Assembly: GCF_025979885.1 (NCBI RefSeq)
Contig: NZ_CP110139.1
Location: 2,604,001 to 2,668,000, forward strand
From: Hymenobacter sp. YIM 151500-1
GTDB lineage: Bacteria; Bacteroidota; Bacteroidia; Cytophagales; Hymenobacteraceae
Length of the DNA: 64,000 nt
Reading direction: 5' to 3'
Of the stretch, positions 41,152-49,085 are shown in pieces (positions within the stretch are counted from its first letter, which is position 1; every line of letters begins with the position of its first letter). Under the pieces are notes generated by a model that saw nothing but the letters and a program-made list of their open reading frames with translations, did no database searches and was not told where the DNA came from. The position numbers and the translations under genes were made by a program.

Positions 41152-41204
41152 GCACCGGAAACTTGGGTTACGTAGTTGAAAAGAGTCGGAAGTCAGCCGC
41201 TGGG

Positions 41205-42182
41205 CTAGAGCCAGCCCTGGGCCCGCATCCAGTCGTCGTTGTAGATTTTGCCCAGGTAGCGTGTGCCGTGGTCGGGCAGCACAATCACCATCACATCATC
41301 TTCCTGCAAGTGCTCTTTGGCGTATTCCAAGGCGCCGTATACGGCCGAGCCGCACGACCACCCCACAAACAAACCTTCTTCCTTAGCCAGCCGCCGCGTC
41401 ATTAGGGCAGCATCCTTGTCCGTTACTTTGATGAATAAATCAATCAAGTCAAAGTTAACATTCTTGGGCAGAATATCTTCGCCGATGCCTTCGGTTTTGT
41501 AGGGGTAGATTTCGTTTTCGTCGAAGATGCCCGTCTCCTTGTACTTTTTGAACACCGAGCCGTACGTGTCCAGCCCAATCGATACGAGATTGGGATTCTG
41601 CTCCTTCAGGTACTGGGCCGTGCCGCAGATGGTGCCGCCCGTGCCCACGCCGCAGGCGTAGTGCGTAATGCGGCCTTCAGTTTGCTGCCACAGCTCGGGG
41701 CCGGTGGTGTCGTAGTGGGCGGCCGAGTTGGAGAGGTTGTCGTACTGGTTGGGGTAGAAGGAATTGGGGATTTCGGCGTTGAGCTTGCGGGCCACCGAGT
41801 AGTAGCTCCGTGGGTCGTCGGGGGCTACGTTGGTAGGGCACACAATGACTTCAGCGCCCACGGCTTTCAGAATGTCCTGCTTTTCCTTGCCCTGCTTGTC
41901 GCTCATCGTGAAGATGCACTTGTAGCCCTTGGCAATGGCGGCCAGGGCCAGGCCCATGCCGGTGTTGCCGGAGGTGCCCTCGATGATGGTGCCGCCGGGC
42001 TTCAGCAGGCCGGCCTTTTCGGCGTCCTCAATCATGCGCAGGGCCATGCGGTCCTTCACGGAGTTGCCGGGGTTGAAGTATTCTACTTTGGCCAGAATGG
42101 TGCCTTTGACACCTTCTGTCACGTTGTTGAGGCGCACCAGCGGCGTGTTGCCGATGGCCTCAACGATGTTATTCAGATACAT
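41205..42182 (-). CDS. PLP-dependent cysteine synthase/cystathionine beta-synthase family enzyme
   Basis: A 325-residue fold-type II PLP enzyme. The N-terminus '[16 protein letters not shown]' and the PLP lysine motif 'NPGNSVKDR' (Lys43) with '[12 protein letters not shown]' are visible, as is the phosphate loop '[15 protein letters not shown]'. The '[19 protein letters not shown]' and '[19 protein letters not shown]' parts are closer to the catalytic core of cystathionine beta-synthase than to CysK. There is no regulatory CBS domain pair. It may make cystathionine or cysteine; the substrate is not decided. The ATG at 42182 is preferred. Divergent from sucD. Confidence 0.9.
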   Translation of the reverse strand: MYLNNIVEAIGNTPLVRLNNVTEGVKGTILAKVEYFNPGNSVKDRMALRMIEDAEKAGLLKPGGTIIEGTSGNTGMGLALAAIAKGYKCIFTMSDKQGKEKQDILKAVGAEVIVCPTNVAPDDPRSYYSVARKLNAEIPNSFYPNQYDNLSNSAAHYDTTGPELWQQTEGRITHYACGVGTGGTICGTAQYLKEQNPNLVSIGLDTYGSVFKKYKETGIFDENEIYPYKTEGIGEDILPKNVNFDLIDLFIKVTDKDAALMTRRLAKEEGLFVGWSCGSAVYGALEYAKEHLQEDDVMVIVLPDHGTRYLGKIYNDDWMRAQGWL

Positions 42183-42217
42183 GCAGAGAGAATTGCAGTG
42201 GGTGGAGAGAGAGGCCG

Positions 42218-42225
42218 CAAAGGTA
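42218..42225 (-). promoter_or_regulatory. -7 element for the PLP enzyme gene
   Basis: On the minus strand 42225-42218 reads TACCTTTG, a full TAnnTTTG match 36 bp before the ATG. No good -33. It lies close to, and faces away from, the sucD promoter. Confidence 0.5.
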
Positions 42226-42246
42226 CGGATTTCGGCTGGGAGGGGC

Positions 42247-42276
42247 TTGCTGCCGCCCCAAAAAAGCCTACTTTTG
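42247..42276 (+). promoter_or_regulatory. sucD promoter (-33 TTG, 19-bp spacer, -7 TACTTTTG)
   Basis: TTG at 42247-42249 and TACTTTTG at 42269-42276 are separated by 19 bp, which fits the Bacteroidota promoter consensus in both sequence and spacing. It lies 71 bp before the sucD ATG. This is the best promoter in the window. Confidence 0.65.
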
Positions 42277-42347
42277 CCGCGTCGTCGGCCAGGCCTGGCG
42301 GCCACCGTTCCCACCCTAACCCGCATTTCCCGCTAACCCCACTTCGT

Positions 42348-43229
42348 ATGAGTGTTCTGGTCAACAAGGATTCTAAAGTGATTGTGCAGGGCTTCACCGG
42401 CTCCGAGGGCTCGTTTCATGCCCAGCAGATGATTGAGTACGGCACCAACGTGGTGGGTGGCGTAACGCCCGGCAAGGGCGGCAGCCAGCACCTCGGCCGG
42501 CCCGTGTTCAACACCGTGGCCGACGCCGTGCGCGAAACCGGCGCCGACACCAGCATCATCTTCGTGCCCCCGGCCTTTGCCGCCGACGCCATCATGGAAG
42601 CTGCCGACGCGGGCATCAAGGTCATCGTCACCATCACCGAAGGCATCCCCACCAAGGACATGATTGCCGTAAAGGAATACCTAAAAAACCGCCAGGGCCT
42701 GCGCATGATCGGGCCCAACTGCCCCGGCGTAATGACGGCCGGCGAGTGCAAAGTGGGTATTATGCCCGGCTTCATCTTCCAGAAAGGCCGCGTGGGCATC
42801 GTGTCGAAGTCGGGCACGCTGACGTATGAGGCCGTAGACCAGCTCACCAAAGCTGGCCTGGGCCAGACCACGGCCATCGGCATCGGCGGCGACCCCATCA
42901 TCGGCACCACCACCAAGGAAGCCGTGGAGCTGCTCATGAACGACCCCGAAACCGAGGGCATCGTGATGATTGGCGAAATCGGGGGCGGCATGGAAGCCGA
43001 AGCTGCCCGCTGGATCAAGGAAACCGGCAACCAGAAGCCCGTCGTGGGCTTCATTGCCGGCCAGACCGCGCCGCCCGGCCGCCGCATGGGCCACGCTGGC
43101 GCCATCGTCGGCGGCGCCGACGACACCGCCGCCGCGAAAATGGCCATCATGCGCGAGTGCGGCATCCACGTGGTAGATTCCCCCGCCGAAATCGGCGACA
43201 CCATGCTGCGCGTGCTGGGCGGGAAGTAG
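42348..43229 (+). CDS. sucD: Succinyl-CoA ligase, alpha subunit
   Basis: A 293-residue alpha subunit of succinyl-CoA synthetase, which with the beta subunit converts succinyl-CoA to succinate with ATP or GTP formation in the TCA cycle. The CoA-binding Rossmann part begins '[20 protein letters not shown]'; the phosphohistidine is His249 in '[12 protein letters not shown]', and 'GNCPGVM'-type '[13 protein letters not shown]' is present. The ATG at 42348 is preferred over a long in-frame extension to 41661 that overlaps the divergent gene. sucC is not in this window. A decayed copy of its last codons lies at 45135-45243. Confidence 0.96.
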   Translation: MSVLVNKDSKVIVQGFTGSEGSFHAQQMIEYGTNVVGGVTPGKGGSQHLGRPVFNTVADAVRETGADTSIIFVPPAFAADAIMEAADAGIKVIVTITEGIPTKDMIAVKEYLKNRQGLRMIGPNCPGVMTAGECKVGIMPGFIFQKGRVGIVSKSGTLTYEAVDQLTKAGLGQTTAIGIGGDPIIGTTTKEAVELLMNDPETEGIVMIGEIGGGMEAEAARWIKETGNQKPVVGFIAGQTAPPGRRMGHAGAIVGGADDTAAAKMAIMRECGIHVVDSPAEIGDTMLRVLGGK

Positions 43230-43261
43230 AAACGCCTTTCCTGGACTTTATGCTATGTCTA

Positions 43262-43293
43262 AAATCCCTGACCGTGCCGGTCAGGGATTTTTG
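43262..43293 (+). terminator. Terminator after sucD
   Basis: A 13-bp stem (AAATCCCTGACCG with its complement) and 3-nt loop, then TTTTT, 33 bp after the sucD stop. Confidence 0.9.
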
Positions 43294-43375
43294 TTGCCCT
43301 CTGTTGCAACGTAGTACAGTATTTAGCCACTCTTCTTTGAGTAGTTTACGCACAATTCTTTCAACCTCTTCATCT

Positions 43376-45103
43376 ATGATTCAAAAACTTCTACTCGCAT
43401 CTTGCTTACTGTGGGCAGAAAACGTGGCAGCAACTTCCCTGTCTGCGCCCGAGCCGCCAAGCGCCGAAACGAACAGGCCGTTTTCAACTACTGCCTGGCT
43501 GGCCGGCGACTTGGTTGTTTCCCCCGCAACGCTGCCGGCCTTCACTACGGCTGCCGGTACCCCTTCGGCGTATCAGACCATTTTAATCAACGGCACTGGC
43601 CTAACGGGTGATGTCACGGTTACAGCTTCAGCGGGCTTTGAAATTGCCTGGTTGGAAAATGGGCCCTATGGCTCAAGCCAAGTCCTGACTCAACTGGGTG
43701 GTACGGTTACCAACGTGCCGCTCTACGTGCGCTTGGCCGGAAACACGCTGGGCAGCTTTACTGGCACCGTAACGGTAGCCAACACTGGCAGCGCTTCCCG
43801 GACCGTAGCCGTCAGCGGCACCGTTACGGCGGCTCCAACTCCTAACCCAGTGCCGGTGCTCACCAGCATTTCACCCTCGTCGGGCGGCCACGGCCCGCCC
43901 ATTGTTATGGACTTAAATGGCAGCGGATTTGTGCCCGGCGCTACCGTTAGTATGGACTTAACTCGAATCATCAGCACTACTTACGTATCATCGACACATC
44001 TGCGGGCTTTGGTTCAACTTCCGTCCCGCGCTACTTCCGTTCAGGCCAGGGTAATCGTTAAGAATCCTCTGCCCGGTGGCGGTGACTCCGCCCCGCAAAT
44101 GTTTAATATACTGGCTACGGCTCCAATCATTACCAGTTTTTCGCCTAGCAGTGGGCCGGTTGGCACCGCAGTTACCATCCAAGGCTATAACCTTTACCTC
44201 TTCAGCGGTGGCGCCACTGTTTCTTTTAATGGTACACAGGCCATATTGATACCTCCAACACCTAGCGGAGAACAAATTACAGCCGTCGTGCCGGCCGGTG
44301 CTACCACAGGGCTCATCACGCTAGCCAATAAGAATGGAGCGGCCGTTAGTGCTACTCCTTTTGTGGTTACGGCTTCTCCTCCGCCCTTCTTTGAAAATTT
44401 CGAACAAGGAACCAAGACGAGCTACACTCCCGCCTCCGTGGCGCTGGCTAGTGGGGGCTGGACGTTTGGCGAAGCCCTGATAGGCACCACGGCTGGGGCC
44501 GACAAGTTTAACGGCAGCAAGTCGGCGCGCCTGCGTGGGGGTGGATTCGTGGAAATGGACGTTGACAAGCCCAACGGAGCCGGTGTAGTGACAGTAAGCG
44601 CGGCCACGTATAGCACCGAAACGGGCGTATCATTCTTGCCGGAAATTTCTACTGACGGCGGCGTGACGTACACCAGCTTGCTGACTGGCCCGGCGCCGGT
44701 GCTGACTCCCAACCTCACCACCTACTCTTTCACGGCCAACCGGGGCGGCAACGTACGTCTGCGCTTCAGCAGCTCCAATTTGAACGCCAGCACCAATCCG
44801 CGAATCAATATCGATGACGTCGGTATTACGAACTTCACCGTCACGTCAAGCCAGCGTAAGCAAGGATTGCCCCAGCTAGTCGTTTATCCGAACCCGGCTC
44901 AGAACTATCTGACTGTAGCCACTGGTTCTTCCCGCCCTACTCAGGTCACGCTACACGATTTAACAGGCCGCGTAGTACTGCCCCAAGTGACACTACCCGC
45001 TAGCCAACGCTTGACATTGCCCGCCTCCTTGCCACAAGGCAGCTATTTGCTGCAAGTAAACAGCCAGGGGGAACAGCGCATGATTCGATTCTTGAAGCAG
45101 TAG
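43376..45103 (+). CDS. Secreted IPT/TIG-domain protein with type IX sorting domain
   Basis: A 575-residue exported protein. The N-terminus is a signal peptide (1-~19, ending NVAA). Residues ~45-165 are a beta domain ('LPAFTTAAGTPSAYQTILI', 'FEIAWLENGPYGSS', 'NVPLYVRLAGN'), which resembles the beta-sandwich modules common in Bacteroidota surface proteins. Two IPT/TIG-like modules follow ('LTSISPSSGGHGPPIVMDLNG' region and 'ITSFSPSSGPVGTAVTIQGYN'). A ~150-residue domain starting 'FFENFEQGTKTSYTPA' precedes the type IX domain ('LVVYPNPAQNYLTV' to 'GEQRMIRFLKQ'). The ATG at 43376 is chosen for the signal. G+C is lower than in the neighbours. It lies between sucD and a copy of the sucD tail. Confidence 0.85.
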   Translation: MIQKLLLASCLLWAENVAATSLSAPEPPSAETNRPFSTTAWLAGDLVVSPATLPAFTTAAGTPSAYQTILINGTGLTGDVTVTASAGFEIAWLENGPYGSSQVLTQLGGTVTNVPLYVRLAGNTLGSFTGTVTVANTGSASRTVAVSGTVTAAPTPNPVPVLTSISPSSGGHGPPIVMDLNGSGFVPGATVSMDLTRIISTTYVSSTHLRALVQLPSRATSVQARVIVKNPLPGGGDSAPQMFNILATAPIITSFSPSSGPVGTAVTIQGYNLYLFSGGATVSFNGTQAILIPPTPSGEQITAVVPAGATTGLITLANKNGAAVSATPFVVTASPPPFFENFEQGTKTSYTPASVALASGGWTFGEALIGTTAGADKFNGSKSARLRGGGFVEMDVDKPNGAGVVTVSAATYSTETGVSFLPEISTDGGVTYTSLLTGPAPVLTPNLTTYSFTANRGGNVRLRFSSSNLNASTNPRINIDDVGITNFTVTSSQRKQGLPQLVVYPNPAQNYLTVATGSSRPTQVTLHDLTGRVVLPQVTLPASQRLTLPASLPQGSYLLQVNSQGEQRMIRFLKQ

Positions 45104-45134
45104 CTTTCCTATCCATCGTAAAGTAATGTTGCTT

Positions 45135-45243
45135 CGGCGCCATAGTCGCCAGAATGGCCATCATGCGCGAATACGGCATTCACGTGGTAGATTTCCCCGC
45201 CAAAATCGGCGACACTGTGCTGCGCGTGCTGGGCGGCAAGTAG
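45135..45243 (+). pseudogene. Decayed duplicate of the sucD 3' end
   Basis: From 45151 to 45243 the sequence aligns with the last 31 codons of sucD (43137-43229) to the same stop codon with 9 differences in 93 bases. Several differences change residues (Cys to Tyr, Ser to Phe, Glu to Lys, Met to Val) and most are G/C to A/T changes, as expected for unselected decay. The part before (45135-45150) aligns with the GGCGCCATCGTCG region of sucD, with about 20 bases missing. There is no start codon, so this is not a gene. It ends before its own terminator at 45268. Confidence 0.9.
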
Positions 45244-45267
45244 TTTCACCGCGAATAGGACAGTGAG

Positions 45268-45297
45268 AAAGCTCCGGTACTTACCGGAGCTTTTTTA
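45268..45297 (+). terminator. Terminator after the sucD tail copy
   Basis: Stem AAAGCTCCGG/CCGGAGCTTT with a 6-nt loop and a run of T. It lies 24 bp after the duplicate stop codon and differs in sequence from the terminator after intact sucD. Confidence 0.9.
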
Positions 45298-45341
45298 TTG
45301 TATAACTATTTTCTTACCTAGCTGATACATTTTCAATAACT

Positions 45342-46481
45342 ATGCATATAAACAGTAGAATAACTCTGGTGGCCATCGGCTTGCTGATGGCAACGGCCTG
45401 CACCAAGGAGGTTGAGAGAATTGTGGTACAGGATAAAACCTACAGCTGGGCCGAGGTAAAGCAGCTCACTGGCAGCCAGAAGATTATCGTGCAGATGACG
45501 CAGGATGCGGCCTCGCTGTACTTGCAGCAGCTGGGGTATCTGGGGCGGCTTACGCCACTACCGGGCGCCGTAGGCCCAGAAGGACCAGGTTACTACGGAG
45601 CGGTTCGTCAACTATTTGAGCCCCTACCGTATGACTTGAAAAACCGCATTCCGATGAATGCAGCATTCTATTTGAAGCCGGTACCGGGCAACAACCTAGT
45701 GCTACGGGCATACCCGACTACCTATATACCTCCCAGCAACATGCCCGCCGATATTGACTTGCGCCGCCTTGACCCGTCGGCTGTGGAGTTCAGTAACCTT
45801 TGGGCAAGCCCATACTTTGCATTCGGCGCTATCAGCCGTAATAATTACGCCCTGGTGGGCTATACAACAGCAACTCCTGCTGACCGGGTTATGCGTTTGG
45901 TGTTGAGCCGGCTTTCCCTGGATCCAAATTGGCCAAGAGGCCGAGGCCCCGTTACGGTTACGTCCCGGATTCTTACCGTGCCTCTGTCCAATGGTTACTC
46001 CTACTCGATTGCCGCCATCGACGATTATTTTCTGGTGAATGTCATAAACCAGGGCATTTACAAAATAACTGAACAAGGGGTAGTGAAGCAGGTGGTATCT
46101 GCTCCGGGAACCGGCATTCGCTCCTACTTTAAACACCAAGGCATACTATACGCCATGAACGACGACAGTCAGAACGGCGTCTATATTTCTGCCGACAATG
46201 GTGAAACCTGACAGCTGCGCAACGGCATACCAGATTTCTTTGTTTTCAGCACTTTTCATCCGGTTGGCGATAGTATCGTGGGTATTACACACGGCATTCA
46301 GGAAAACGCGTTGTATACGCTTCGCTGGCAGGGCAATACGTACCGCGTGCGTCTGCTCAAGAATGATGGATTGAACCAAGCCGATTTTACGGACTTGGCC
46401 CAGCTCGGCGATACGGTATATCTGGGCACGACAGGCGGCCTTTTCAAACGCCCCCTCACTACCTTCTTCGAGAGCCGCTAG
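45342..46481 (+). pseudogene. Lipoprotein gene with Asp-box motif broken by a TGA codon
   Basis: The frame begins with the ATG at 45342: signal 'ITLVAIGLLMATACTKEVE' with a lipobox Cys, then a ~260-residue body. It stops at TGA 46209-46211 after 289 residues, but the same frame stays open for another 90 codons to a TAG at 46479. The codon is exactly where an Asp-box (S-x-D-x-G-x-T-W) needs its Trp: 'ISADNGET' then TGA then 'QLRNGIPDFF'. One base change TGG to TGA explains it. The following region reads as the next propeller blades ('VYLGTTGGLFKRPL'). It may be a recent pseudogene, or the short form may still be made. It is probably a beta-propeller lipoprotein; function unknown. Confidence 0.75.
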
Positions 46482-46873
46482 CTGCACTTTCCAGAACCCC
46501 GCTGCCACCAGTGGTGGTACCATGCCGTGCGTGCTGGCGGGGTATGGGTACTGCCGGGGCTGTATTCCATGTAGTATTGCAGCTCCTCTTGACAGGCTGC
46601 CTTCTACCTACGAGGCGGCCTGTCACTATGCTGCTGTTTCCTCTGCGTGCTGCGTGCGCCTGTAGCCTATTTCCTGCTTCTCATGCCTGCTATTTTCTAT
46701 TAGGGCCTAGGTGGCAGCGCCTGCCGGATTTCTACGCCTCGATGCGCCAGCACAATCCGTCCAGCACGATGCCTGACTACAACTACGAGCTGGAGCTGAA
46801 GGTCGAAGAGCTATAGCCGTTGCTGGCCAGAGTGCGTTCCATCACTCCCCGCTTCCGCAAGTGCGTTCCGTGA
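46482..46873. other. Intergenic stretch with a hairpin and a possible gene tail
   Basis: No complete gene is supported. A 12-bp imperfect hairpin lies at 46590-46601/46614-46625. From about 46705 to the TAG at 46814-46816 one frame has coding-like composition ('QRLPDFYASMRQHNPSS', 'MPDYNYELELKVEEL'), as if the last ~35 codons of a lost gene. The start at 46511 for a 101-residue frame is not credible, since its first part is Cys/Leu-rich and non-globular. Confidence 0.3.
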
Positions 46874-47293
46874 CTACCTCACAACAGTAGCTTCCAGCTC
46901 AACTTTCAGCGTCTCGAAGAGGCTTTTCACTTCGAGTAAGGTAGTGGCCTGTTTTATTCCGTGCCTGGCTACCCAAGCGGTAAGGGTGTCGAAGCACGTG
47001 AACAATTCCGCTGATGAGGTGGTGTAGATATTCAGGCGCACGATATTCTTCGGCTCGTACCCGGCGGCACTAATGACCTGTTCCAGGTTTTGCAGGGTCA
47101 GAATTAATTGGGTTTTCATGTCGGCGGTGCTTGGCTGGCCGTCCGCGCTTATGGCAGTCTGGCCGGAGCAGTACAGGGTGCCCGCCGCCTGCGTTACCTC
47201 AACGGCTTGCACATAGCTGCGCTCGTCCTGCCATTGCCACGGGTTGATTACTCGCTTTTCCATTTGTTTCGCTTTGCTGGTTAGGTTTGCCAT
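46874..47293 (-). CDS. RidA/YjgF family protein
   Basis: A 139-residue RidA-family protein; the best known members deaminate reactive enamine/imine intermediates. Family features: 'AGTLYCSGQTAISADGQ' (about 37-53), 'QLILTLQNLEQVISAAGYE', 'IVRLNIYTT' and a C-terminal 'ATTLLEVKSLFETLKVELEATVV'. The conserved arginine of canonical RidA (usually in a 'RxxV/xxLP' tail motif) is not present in the expected form, since this copy has 'TTLLEVKSLF', so it may belong to a non-deaminase subgroup. The ATG at 47293 or the one at 47263 may start it. It is followed in the same direction by nothing obvious; upstream lies a Crp-type regulator. Confidence 0.85.
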   Translation of the reverse strand: MANLTSKAKQMEKRVINPWQWQDERSYVQAVEVTQAAGTLYCSGQTAISADGQPSTADMKTQLILTLQNLEQVISAAGYEPKNIVRLNIYTTSSAELFTCFDTLTAWVARHGIKQATTLLEVKSLFETLKVELEATVVR

Positions 47294-47362
47294 GCAAAGC
47301 TGCCAGAATGAAACAGCGCCGGGTGTGCTCTACCTCACTAATATCGTGTGCTGTAAGTCACC

Positions 47363-47926
47363 TTAAGGAGCGAGCCGGCTTAGGGTCTCGCGCGACACAC
47401 CCAGGTAGGAAGCCAGCAGGGTTTTGGAAACCCGCTGCACTAGCGCGGGCTGCTGCTTCAGTAGCTGCTCATAGCGCTGCTTGGCCGTGGTGGTCAGCAG
47501 CAGCAACAGGCGCTGCTGCGCGGCAATGGAGCCCAGGATTGACTTTTCGAGGAAGAAACGCTCCATCTTGGGCAGGCCAGCACAGAGCGCGCGGTAGCTG
47601 GCCAGCGACAAACACAAAACTTCCGTATCCTCCAGGCATTCCAGCGAAAATACAGCGGCCGTTTGCGTGTAGTACGCCTGAAAGTCACTTTCCCACCAGT
47701 CCTCCATTGCAAATGAAAGCAGGTGCGGCTTGCCTGCATCATCGGTGTACACCAGCTTCAGCAACCCCGACACCACAAAGTATACGTACTGCACCGGGGC
47801 ATTTTCCTGGATAAGGAACTGGTGTTTTTTATACCTTTTGCTTACAAAATGGGTGCACACGAATGCAAATTCAGCGTCCGTCAGCGGGACTATCTTTTCT
47901 AGATGCTCTCGTAGCCGATGCTGCAT
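47363..47926 (-). CDS. Crp/Fnr family transcriptional regulator
   Basis: A 187-residue Crp-like regulator: cyclic-nucleotide-type barrel (~20-115, 'QFLIQENAPVQYVYFVVSGLLKLVY') and helix-turn-helix near the end ('LLASYLGVSRETLSRL'). It lacks a clear phosphate-binding arginine and lies 69 bp upstream of the RidA-like gene on the same strand, so it may control it. The ATG at 47926 was preferred to a TTG seven codons earlier. Confidence 0.88.
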   Translation of the reverse strand: MQHRLREHLEKIVPLTDAEFAFVCTHFVSKRYKKHQFLIQENAPVQYVYFVVSGLLKLVYTDDAGKPHLLSFAMEDWWESDFQAYYTQTAAVFSLECLEDTEVLCLSLASYRALCAGLPKMERFFLEKSILGSIAAQQRLLLLLTTTAKQRYEQLLKQQPALVQRVSKTLLASYLGVSRETLSRLAP

Positions 47927-47991
47927 AATGTTCCGCTGGTTTTGCAAACGGCTTACGCGGCCCCGGTTTTCCCAGGCCCAAAGCCTTCTGC

Positions 47992-48750
47992 CTACTTCCC
48001 GCCTTTCTCCCCACCCACGTTCACCACCAGCCCGAATTGAAACACGGAGTTGGCGGCTTTCAGGAACTTGCGGTGCTTGAGGCCGAAGTTGCTGCCGCTA
48101 ATAAGCTGAAAATCAATGGGGCCCAGCAGGCCGATGCGGGTGTAGGTGATGGGCTCCAGAAAGATGTTGTCTTCGGCGGGGGCGGGCAGCCCGTCGCGGC
48201 GGAAGTTGGTGAGCGTGACGTAGCTGGCGCGCAGGGCCGTGCCGTAGCTTACAGGCCAGTCGCGGCCCAGCACGTGGTAGGTTTTCTTATCCTTGGAAGT
48301 GTAGTTGACCTGCACGAAGTACTTGTTCAGGGTGCCTTCCAGGGCCAGGGTATTCACGCGGGTTTCGCGGCTGAACTCGGTGCGCTTGCTGCGGCCGCCG
48401 CCATAGCCGCCGTACACCTCCAGCACCCGCTTGTCACGGATGCGGGTGTAGTAGCCCAGGCCCAGCTCGCCAAAGTCGTGGTCTACGGCTTCCCGGTTGT
48501 TGCGGGAGCCAAAAAAGGACTGCTTCTTGTCGGAATGCAGAAACGACACCGAGCCCATCACGCCCAGGTGGTCGGTGAAGGCGTAGGCGCCCTGGGCACT
48601 GGTGTTCTGGCTGAAGTTGGTTTGCAGGGAGCCGCTCCACTCCCCTTTCTGCGTGAGCAGCGGCACTTGGGGCGGCGGCGGAAAGTACAAGGACGAGCAG
48701 CTGGCCAGCACGGGCAGCAGCAACAGGCATACGTAGCGCAACAGCAGCAT
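47992..48750 (-). CDS. Predicted outer membrane lipoprotein/beta-barrel protein
   Basis: A 252-residue protein with a lipoprotein signal ('LLLLPVLASC', Cys near 18), then a Pro-rich segment and beta strands typical of small outer membrane barrels: 'WSGSLQTNFSQNTSAQGAYAFTDHLGVMGSVSFLH', 'GELGLGYYTR', 'VLEVYGGYGGGRSKR', 'YFVQVNYTSKD', and a last strand 'VFQFGLVVNVGGEKG'. Many Bacteroidota genomes have such proteins; no function is known to me. Start is the ATG at 48750, 68 bp from a C-type repeat. Confidence 0.7.
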   Translation of the reverse strand: MLLLRYVCLLLLPVLASCSSLYFPPPPQVPLLTQKGEWSGSLQTNFSQNTSAQGAYAFTDHLGVMGSVSFLHSDKKQSFFGSRNNREAVDHDFGELGLGYYTRIRDKRVLEVYGGYGGGRSKRTEFSRETRVNTLALEGTLNKYFVQVNYTSKDKKTYHVLGRDWPVSYGTALRASYVTLTNFRRDGLPAPAEDNIFLEPITYTRIGLLGPIDFQLISGSNFGLKHRKFLKAANSVFQFGLVVNVGGEKGGK

Positions 48751-48817
48751 AAACAACGAAAAGAAGGCCAGTCGGGCTGAAAACGACAGCCGAGCCGTTT
48801 CGTTGTGTAAGTTGACC

Positions 48818-48999
48818 CTGGCGCGAGTTTAGCGCAGCGTAACTCGTGCCGAAAATGACGTGGAGGCTGCGCCTCCACTGCCGCGCCAGCGGCAAGCCGG
48901 GACTGGGCCATGTGGTGCCAGGCGTGGATCGTTCTGGCGGGGGAGGCACAGCCTCCCGTCATTTTCGGCACGAGTTACGCTGCGCTAAACTCGCGCCAG
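48818..48999. repeat. RAYT-associated palindromic element, copy C3
   Basis: A 182-bp copy with the same inverted ends (CTGGCGCGAGTTTAGCGCAG ... ) and the same two internal hairpins as C1, in C1 orientation, but with no transposase beside it. It is 28 kb from the RAYT gene. It lies between the lipoprotein start and the rny terminator, filling about half of a 335-bp gap. Confidence 0.92.
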
Positions 49000-49012
49000 C
49001 CAAGTCTGAAAA

Positions 49013-49052
49013 GCCAACCGCCCCCGCAACTTTCGTTGCGGGGGCGGTTGGC
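49013..49052 (-). terminator. Terminator after rny
   Basis: A perfect 18-bp G+C-rich stem (49013-49030 with 49035-49052) with a 4-nt loop; the minus strand continues into TTTT. It ends the pheT/zapA/rny side transcript, next to element C3. Confidence 0.9.
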
Positions 49053-49085
49053 CTTTCGGGCACAAGCTGAAGCGTGTGCTACCGG

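Noticed and set aside
41661..42347. Long N-terminal extension of SucD
   Set aside because: It overlaps the divergent PLP enzyme gene and its promoter, and SucD begins at the conserved ATG 42348.
46511..46816. 101-codon frame as a gene
   Set aside because: Start region is Cys/Leu-rich and unstructured; only the last ~35 codons look coding, so a remnant is the better call.
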